Shown here: positions 1 through 4,097 of the stretch, piece after piece
Numbering within the stretch: the first letter of the stretch is position 1
How the letters are laid out: each line of letters starts with the position of its first letter
Source: Ramlibacter sp.
Lineage (GTDB): Bacteria; Pseudomonadota; Gammaproteobacteria; Burkholderiales; Burkholderiaceae_C
Assembly (NCBI GenBank): GCA_028292185.1
Contig: JAQGMT010000321.1
Span: 1 to 5,656 of the forward strand
DNA length: 5,656 bases
Direction of reading: 5' to 3'
Position numbers and translations under genes: made by a program
Notes under the pieces: generated by a model
Databases searched by the model: none
Seen by the model: only the letters and a program-made list of their open reading frames with translations
What the model was told of the DNA's origin: nothing

Positions 1-903
1 TTCGAGCGCGCCGATCAAAGCGCCATGCTGCCGCGCATCGACGATGGCGTGCGCGAAGGCGATGCGATCTCGCCGTTCTACGACTCGATGATCGCCAAGC
101 TGATCGTGCATGGCGACACCCGCGAGCAGGCGCTGGCGGCGCTCGACCAGGCATTGGCGCAAACGCATATCGTCGGCCTCGCCACCAACGTGCAGTTCCT
201 GCGGCATGTGGTGCGCAGTCCGTCGTTCGCCAAGGCCGATCTGGACACGGCGCTGATCACGCGCGAGCAAGCCGTGCTGTTCAAGCAGGAGCCGCTGGGC
301 CTCTCGCTGGCCGTCGCGGCGGCGGTGGCGCACGCCCTGTTGCAGGAGCAGGCGCAGCAGGGCGCAGACCCGTTCAGCCGGCGCGACGGCTGGCGGTCGC
401 ACGGCGTGGCCGTGCGGCCGTTCGCATTCGAGTTCCATGGCGAAGCCGCACGCGCGGAACTGACTTACCTGCGCGATGGCGCGTTGACCTTGACGGTGGG
501 CAACGTGTCCGGCGCGCTGACCTTCGCGCGCAACGCGAGCGGCATCGACATCCATTTCGCCGGCCAGCGCCTGTCGGCATCGGTGTACACGCAAGGCGAG
601 AGCGCCCATGTGTTCAGCGAGATTGGCGCGACGCAAATCCTGGCCATCGACCTGCTGGCGCATGCCGGGGAGGGCGAGGTCGACGGCGGCCGGCTCACCG
701 CGCCGATGCCGGGCAAAGTTGTGTCGTTCGCGGTGAAAGTCGGCGATACCGTAAGCAAGGGGCAGGCGCTCGCGGTGATGGAAGCAATGAAGATGGAGCA
801 CACCGTGGCCGCGCCCGCCGACGGCCTGGTGGCCGAGCTGCTTTATGCGCCCGGCGACCAGGTGGCAGAAGGCGCGCAGCTGTTGAGGATCGCCCCTCGA
901 TAG
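1..903 (+). CDS. Biotin-containing alpha subunit of an acyl-CoA carboxylase, probably methylcrotonyl-CoA carboxylase (3' part only)
   Basis: The frame is open from base 1 and its start lies off the left edge. The visible part is 300 residues, a little under half of the usual ~660-670. Residues ~1-90 match the end of a biotin carboxylase domain (YDSMIAKLIVHGDTREQA, then TNVQFLRHVV). Residues ~91-225 fit the beta-rich linker (BT) domain that docks onto the carboxyltransferase subunit, including the DGW motif. Residues ~230-300 are a biotinyl domain with the EAMKM motif; the lysine to be biotinylated is codon 790-792. The enzyme carboxylates 3-methylcrotonyl-CoA in leucine breakdown, in the cytoplasm (family knowledge). 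The MCC assignment rests on the TNVQFL...FAKADLDTALI stretch and the linker. Propionyl-, geranyl- or acetyl-CoA carboxylase alpha subunits are less likely but not excluded. Its carboxyltransferase partner would lie to the left. The gene symbol is left blank because mccA and liuD are both used. Confidence 0.87.
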   Translation, partial: FERADQSAMLPRIDDGVREGDAISPFYDSMIAKLIVHGDTREQALAALDQALAQTHIVGLATNVQFLRHVVRSPSFAKADLDTALITREQAVLFKQEPLGLSLAVAAAVAHALLQEQAQQGADPFSRRDGWRSHGVAVRPFAFEFHGEAARAELTYLRDGALTLTVGNVSGALTFARNASGIDIHFAGQRLSASVYTQGESAHVFSEIGATQILAIDLLAHAGEGEVDGGRLTAPMPGKVVSFAVKVGDTVSKGQALAVMEAMKMEHTVAAPADGLVAELLYAPGDQVAEGAQLLRIAPR

Positions 904-909
904 CAGCCC

Positions 910-933
910 GCGCCCAGGCGTGCTATTCTTTTT
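910..933 (+). terminator. Possible weak intrinsic terminator behind the carboxylase gene
   Basis: Shortly after the TAG stop at 901-903 a small GC-rich inverted repeat (CGCC/GGCG, about 911-920) is followed by a T-rich stretch (TATTCTTTTT, 924-933). The stem is short with a very tight loop, so this is a weak candidate. An alternative pairing is AGCCC (905-909) with GGGCT (934-938) around the same region. The T tract in GC-rich DNA is the main support. Confidence 0.3.
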
Positions 934-998
934 GGGCTATTCGTTAAGCATCCCGTACGCGTCGGGCCGCTCCACGCGCCTCCCCTTTGTTCCTGGCT

Positions 999-1005
999 AG
1001 AAAGG
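999..1005 (+). promoter_or_regulatory. Ribosome binding site for the 1012 gene
   Basis: AGAAAGG lies 6 bases before the ATG at 1012. It supports that start, which also begins a well-formed signal peptide. I see no convincing -35/-10 pair in the 108-bp gap at 904-1011. Confidence 0.6.
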
Positions 1006-1011
1006 CAAATC

Positions 1012-1617
1012 ATGCAAGTCAAATCGCTCCTCCTCGTTCTGGCGACTTCCACCGCCTTGTTCGCGAGCGCGGTCAGCGCCCAGCAACCGGCGCCCGTGCG
1101 CATCCGCGGGGAACTCGTCTCGGTGGATTCCACCAGCATGACCGTTAAGCGCAAGACCGGCGGCGAGGTGAAGATCGCGATCAAGTCCGATCAGGCTGTC
1201 AGCGCCGTCAAGAAGATCGAGCTGGCCGACATCAAACCGGGCTCGTTTATCGGGACGGCCACCAAGAACAGCGGCGGCAAGCTCGTCGCCATGGAGGTGC
1301 TGGTGTTCCCTGAGTCCGGGCGCGGCACCGGCGAAGGCCATTACGAATGGGACCTGGCACCCGGCAGCATGATGACCAACGCGAACGTCGATAACGTGCT
1401 TTCGGGCGTCGACGGTCGCACGCTGAAGCTGTCGTACAAGGGCGGTACCAAGGAAGTAACGGTTCCAGCCGATACGCCGGTGGTGACGCCAACCACCGCG
1501 ACGCGCGCCGACCTGGTTCCCGGCAAGAAAGTGTTCGTCGTCGCGAACGGCGATCCGGCGAATTTGAGCGCCGCGCGCATCTATGTCGAGAAGGACGGGG
1601 TCGCTCCGCCGATGTAA
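1012..1617 (+). CDS. Exported DUF5666-like protein with two similar beta-rich halves
   Basis: A 201-residue protein of unknown function. Residues 1-23 form a classical Sec signal peptide: a Lys at position 4, a Leu/Ala-rich core, and a VSA cleavage site before QQ. The mature protein should be periplasmic. No lipobox, cysteine or further membrane segment is seen. The body has two halves that look alike: residues ~30-100 and ~125-195. Each runs through a V.S.VD..T+K pattern, a GG turn, a V-I/V strand, then AD(I/L).PG, ending in a strand after L.A. They are joined by a Gly-rich linker (~101-124) containing GHYEWDL and GSMMTNA. This pattern resembles small periplasmic beta proteins of the DUF5666 kind; that is my recognition, not a search result. 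The start is supported by AGAAAGG 6 bases upstream. It may be monocistronic, since a strong hairpin follows its stop. No function is claimed. Confidence 0.8.
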   Translation: MQVKSLLLVLATSTALFASAVSAQQPAPVRIRGELVSVDSTSMTVKRKTGGEVKIAIKSDQAVSAVKKIELADIKPGSFIGTATKNSGGKLVAMEVLVFPESGRGTGEGHYEWDLAPGSMMTNANVDNVLSGVDGRTLKLSYKGGTKEVTVPADTPVVTPTTATRADLVPGKKVFVVANGDPANLSAARIYVEKDGVAPPM

Positions 1618-1628
1618 GTGCTGAGCTG

Positions 1629-1652
1629 CGCGACTGCCGGGTTGCAGTCGCG
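1629..1652. terminator. Perfect 9-bp-stem hairpin behind the 1012 gene, possible terminator
   Basis: CGCGACTGC (1629-1637) and GCAGTCGCG (1644-1652) are exact inverted copies separated by a 6-base loop. The hairpin begins 11 bases after the TAA stop. No T tract follows, so it is not a textbook intrinsic terminator; it could instead stabilise the 3' end of the mRNA or pause polymerase. A smaller inverted repeat, GGCAG/CTGCC (1666-1670/1674-1678), lies further on before the next gene. Confidence 0.5.
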
Positions 1653-1701
1653 GAGTCGTCCTACAGGCAGGGGCTGCCGGCGCTGCTACAAGCAAGCCAA
1701 C

Positions 1702-1706
1702 AGGAG
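1702..1706 (+). promoter_or_regulatory. Ribosome binding site for the 1713 gene
   Basis: AGGAG lies 6 bases before the ATG at 1713, an almost ideal Shine-Dalgarno. It fixes this start rather than any later in-frame codon. Confidence 0.75.
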
Positions 1707-1712
1707 CCCCCC

Positions 1713-2249
1713 ATGCCTACCAACACCTCAGTCAATCAGTTTTCAGGTTCAGCCGTGGCGTTGATCGCCGCCAGAACCGCCTTGGTGGCGGCGGCCTTCG
1801 CGGGTAGCTGGGCGCAAGCGGCCGGCCCTGCGCCGGGCGCTGCGGCCCGCCCGCCGGTGGTTGTGGCGCAAAACGCGCCCTGCAGGAATTGCGGCGTGGT
1901 CGAGTCGGTGGAGCGCGTGCAGCGCCCCGCGCCGACCAAGGGCATCGCGGGCACGCCGGTCACACCCGGCATGGCGATCGGCGGCGTGGTGGGCGGCCTG
2001 CTGGGCAACCAGGTGGGACACGGCAGCGGCCGCACGGCGGCGACGGTGGTCGGCGCGGCGGGCGGCGCCTATGCCGGCAATGCGATCGAGAAAAACCGCG
2101 CCAAGCGCACTGCGTACGTGATGCACATCCGGATGGCAGACGGGTCGCGCCGCACCATCGAGCAAAGCGTGGCTTTGCGCAGAGGTTCGCAGGTGGTGGT
2201 CGAAGGCAAGACCGCTCGCCTGACGCGGGCGAACAACCCGCAGGGCTGA
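1713..2249 (+). CDS. Glycine-zipper 2TM-domain envelope protein
   Basis: A 178-residue protein. Residues ~14-36 form a hydrophobic Ala-rich segment ending in AQA, compatible with a signal peptide or N-terminal anchor. Residues ~37-56 are a Pro/Ala-rich linker. A CRNC pair (Cys57, Cys60) precedes VVESVERV, which is typical just before this domain. Residues ~88-128 are the glycine zipper, with GG.VGGLLGNQVG, then GRTAATVVGAAGGAYAGN and an IEK end. Residues ~133-175 are a short beta region (MADGSRRTIEQ, VVVEG). This matches the Rickettsia 17-kDa antigen / SlyB-like glycine-zipper family, whose members usually sit in the outer membrane and affect envelope integrity (family knowledge). Unlike most relatives no good lipobox is visible, so lipoprotein status is doubtful. 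It has its own strong Shine-Dalgarno and faces the urease genes head-on. The exact role is unknown. Confidence 0.85.
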   Translation: MPTNTSVNQFSGSAVALIAARTALVAAAFAGSWAQAAGPAPGAAARPPVVVAQNAPCRNCGVVESVERVQRPAPTKGIAGTPVTPGMAIGGVVGGLLGNQVGHGSGRTAATVVGAAGGAYAGNAIEKNRAKRTAYVMHIRMADGSRRTIEQSVALRRGSQVVVEGKTARLTRANNPQG

Positions 2250-2255
2250 TGCCTG

Positions 2256-2273
2256 GCCGGCGAACACGCCGGC
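2256..2273. terminator. GC-rich hairpin in the convergent gap, possible bidirectional terminator
   Basis: GCCGGCG (2256-2262) and CGCCGGC (2267-2273) form a perfect 7-bp stem with loop AACA, 6 bases after the stop of the glycine-zipper gene. It lies between convergent genes, where a shared terminator is expected. Neither side has a T tract, so its termination activity is inferred from position and stem strength only. Confidence 0.45.
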
Positions 2274-2287
2274 GGAACTTCGCCGTT

Positions 2288-2306
2288 GCGGCCCCTAGGC
2301 GGCCGC
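2288..2306. terminator. Second inverted repeat next to the ureG stop
   Basis: GCGGCC (2288-2293) and GGCCGC (2301-2306) pair across a 7-base loop. The repeat begins one base after the ureG stop in the minus direction. There is no T tract. It may add to the end signal of the urease transcript. Confidence 0.3.
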
Positions 2307-2307
2307 C

Positions 2308-2952
2308 TCATGCCGCAGTGAGCAGCCCCTTGCGTTCGATGAAGCTCACTACGTCCGAAAGTCCATTGCCCGTCTTCAGGTTGGTCATGACGTACGGCTT
2401 GTCGCGGCGCATCCGCCGGGTGTCCGCTTCCATGACCGCAAGGTCGGCGCCCACGTAGGGAGCCAGGTCGATCTTGTTGATCACCAGCAGGTCGCTTCGG
2501 GTGATGCCGGGCCCGCCCTTGCGCGGAATCTTCTCGCCGCCCGCGACGTCGATCACGTAGATCGTCAGGTCGGACAGCTCGGGGCTGAAGGTTGCGGCCA
2601 GGTTGTCGCCGCCGCTCTCCACGAAGACGATGTCCGCCTCCGGAAAATCGCCCAGCATCCGGTCGATGGCCTCGAGATTGATCGAAGCGTCCTCGCGAAT
2701 CGCGGTGTGCGGGCAGCCCCCGGTTTCCACGCCCATGATGCGCTCGGCCGGCAGCGCGCCGCTCACGGTAAGCAGGCGCTGGTCTTCCTTGGTGTAGATG
2801 TCGTTGGTGATCGCGACCAGGTCGTAGCGTTCGCGCATTGCCTTGCACAGCAGCTCGAGCAGCGTGGTCTTGCCGGAGCCGACCGGCCCGCCGATGCCCA
2901 CTCGCAGCGGCGGAAGTTTCTTGGTTCGATGAGGAATGTGGTGCAAGGTCAT
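2308..2952 (-). CDS. ureG: Urease accessory GTPase UreG
   Basis: A full-length 214-residue SIMIBI-class GTPase. It supplies GTP hydrolysis and nickel transfer during urease activation, working in the cytoplasm with UreF, UreD/H and UreE (family knowledge). Visible motifs are the P-loop GPVGSGKT at residues 22-29, TNDIYTKED at 49-57, the nickel-binding CPH motif at 80-82, ESGGDN at 112-117 and the base-recognition NKID at 159-162. The N-terminus has only three histidines (MTLHHIPH) and no long His tract, so metal storage is not expected here. The ATG at 2950-2952 overlaps the ureF stop as ATGA, and no strong Shine-Dalgarno precedes it, so translation is probably coupled to ureF. It is the last urease gene before the convergent glycine-zipper gene. 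The identification is secure. Confidence 0.97.
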   Translation of the reverse strand: MTLHHIPHRTKKLPPLRVGIGGPVGSGKTTLLELLCKAMRERYDLVAITNDIYTKEDQRLLTVSGALPAERIMGVETGGCPHTAIREDASINLEAIDRMLGDFPEADIVFVESGGDNLAATFSPELSDLTIYVIDVAGGEKIPRKGGPGITRSDLLVINKIDLAPYVGADLAVMEADTRRMRRDKPYVMTNLKTGNGLSDVVSFIERKGLLTAA

Positions 2953-3620
2953 GATCTGAACAGGCGGGAGTACTGGTGTTCATGCCGGGCCGAAAGGATG
3001 GCCAGCATCGGCGCGAAAGCCTGACGCTCGTCATCGCCCAAGGCTGTCGCATTGTCCACCGCGCCCGGAATCTCGTCGGCCAGGCGCGCCAGGATGCGCT
3101 GGCCAGCGCTCTGCCCAAGCGGCACGGATTTAACAGCGGCCTGCATCATGTTCTCGGCCCAGCCGAATGCGAAGGCCAGCATGCAGTCGCGCGCTGTCGC
3201 CGACCCACTGGATGCAGCGAGCGCAAACGCAAGCGGATACGTCACCGGAGCGTCGACGCGCTGCGCAAGTTCGGGCCGCACCGACTTCATCCACTCGACC
3301 AGCGAGCGGCCCATCTGCACGGTCTGTTGCCGCAGTTCGCCGGTCTCGCGCGTCTGCAGCACCCAGGCGTCGAGGCTGGCGATGCGCGCTGCATCGCGAT
3401 CGCGCCACGCGGGGACCGCTTGGCCGACCACAGACAGGTCGGCACGTGCCAGGCCCAGGTGCAACTGGTCGGCTAGCCAGCCGGCGGCCGAGATCTCGTC
3501 ATGAACCAGGCCGTTATCGACCGCGGACTCGAGCCCCTCGGAATAGGAAAATCCACCCACGGGCAAGGCGGGAGATGCCAGCCAGATCAGCTGCAGCAGC
3601 GCGGCGTCAGTGCGCGGCAT
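2949..3620 (-). CDS. ureF: Urease accessory protein UreF
   Basis: A 223-residue, largely helical protein of normal family length. UreF binds the UreD/H-apo-urease complex and recruits UreG, gating GTP hydrolysis during insertion of nickel and CO2 (family knowledge). Diagnostic features are SPALPVGGFSYSEGLE at residues 16-31, TRETGELRQQ at 90-99, FGWAENMMQAAVKSVPLGQ at 152-170 and the conserved tail SARHEHQYSRLFRS at 210-223, the part known to be needed for binding UreD/H. The ATG at 3618-3620 lies inside ureE and gives a 14-bp overlap. No Shine-Dalgarno is visible in front of it; the region there codes for the UreE His tail. Translational coupling is therefore likely. The end overlaps the ureG start by 4 bp. 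Confidence 0.95.
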   Translation of the reverse strand: MPRTDAALLQLIWLASPALPVGGFSYSEGLESAVDNGLVHDEISAAGWLADQLHLGLARADLSVVGQAVPAWRDRDAARIASLDAWVLQTRETGELRQQTVQMGRSLVEWMKSVRPELAQRVDAPVTYPLAFALAASSGSATARDCMLAFAFGWAENMMQAAVKSVPLGQSAGQRILARLADEIPGAVDNATALGDDERQAFAPMLAILSARHEHQYSRLFRS

Positions 3621-4089
3621 GGTCGTGCGCGCCGTGCGCGCCGTACGCGCCGCCTTCGGGTTCGAAAGCGGCCCGCTCCTCCTTCACGATAAGGTGCATC
3701 GCGCGCAACATGTCGGCCAGCACATGGTCGGGCTCGAGTTTCAGGTGATCGGGCTTCAACTCCACCGCGACGTGCCGGTTGCCCAGGTGATAGGCAGCGC
3801 GAGCGAGATCGAAGGCGTTGCCGTGTTCGGCGCACGGAGTGACGACCAGCACCGGTTGCGGCGCCGCGATCACCCGGACCAGGGATCCGTCCTCGGCCAC
3901 CAACACGTCGCCGCCACGCACGACGGTGCCACGCGGCAGGAACACGCCCAGGTGCCGGCCGCGCGAGTCGGTGCAATCGAAGCGGCTTTTCTGGCGCACC
4001 TCCCACTCCAGTTCGACCGTCGCGGCTCGCGTGACGAGGCCCGGCGCGAGGCCGTGGCCCCCGGCCAGGATCTTGGAAAGCTGCAGCAT
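3607..4089 (-). CDS. ureE: Urease accessory nickel metallochaperone UreE
   Basis: A 160-residue protein with the two-domain UreE plan. The N-terminal peptide-binding domain (~1-78) contains KSRFDCTDSRGR, LPRG and RGGDVL. The metal-binding domain (~79-145) contains ARAAYHLGNRH, DHVLADML and FEPEGGAYG. UreE hands nickel to UreG and the urease apoenzyme. His106 (in GNRH) and His122 (in DHVL) line up with nickel-binding His96 and His112 of Klebsiella UreE as I recall it; the third position, His110 there, is Pro here. The tail is a short AHGAHDHAAH with four His, much shorter than the Klebsiella tract. The same frame stays open upstream through ureC, but family similarity begins at the ATG at 4087-4089, 8 bp after the ureC stop. 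No clear Shine-Dalgarno precedes it, which suggests reinitiation after ureC. Confidence 0.95.
   Translation of the reverse strand: MLQLSKILAGGHGLAPGLVTRAATVELEWEVRQKSRFDCTDSRGRHLGVFLPRGTVVRGGDVLVAEDGSLVRVIAAPQPVLVVTPCAEHGNAFDLARAAYHLGNRHVAVELKPDHLKLEPDHVLADMLRAMHLIVKEERAAFEPEGGAYGAHGAHDHAAH
3624..3650 (-). repeat. Three tandem 9-bp units coding Gly-Ala-Tyr/His in the UreE tail
   Basis: The units CGTGCGCGC (3624-3632), CGTGCGCGC (3633-3641) and CGTACGCGC (3642-3650) are adjacent; the third differs by one base. Read on the minus strand in the ureE frame, they cover the tripeptides GAY, GAH, GAH (UreE residues 147-155) with the same codons apart from TAC versus CAC. Confidence 0.8.
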
Positions 4090-4097
4090 CGACGCTT

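Noticed and set aside
932..960. A sigma70-like promoter starting at TTGGGC before the 1012 gene.
   Set aside because: With 17-base spacing the -10 position reads GTACGC, which is too far from TATAAT to support a call.
997..1695. A 232-codon minus-strand open frame opposite the DUF5666-like gene.
   Set aside because: The plus-strand gene has a signal peptide, a Shine-Dalgarno and domain-like repeats; the antisense frame has none of these.
2069..3118. A 349-codon minus-strand open frame across ureG and the end of the glycine-zipper gene.
   Set aside because: It is out of frame with ureG and ureF, both of which have full family motifs. The translation is low-complexity and Arg-rich, as expected of a shadow frame.
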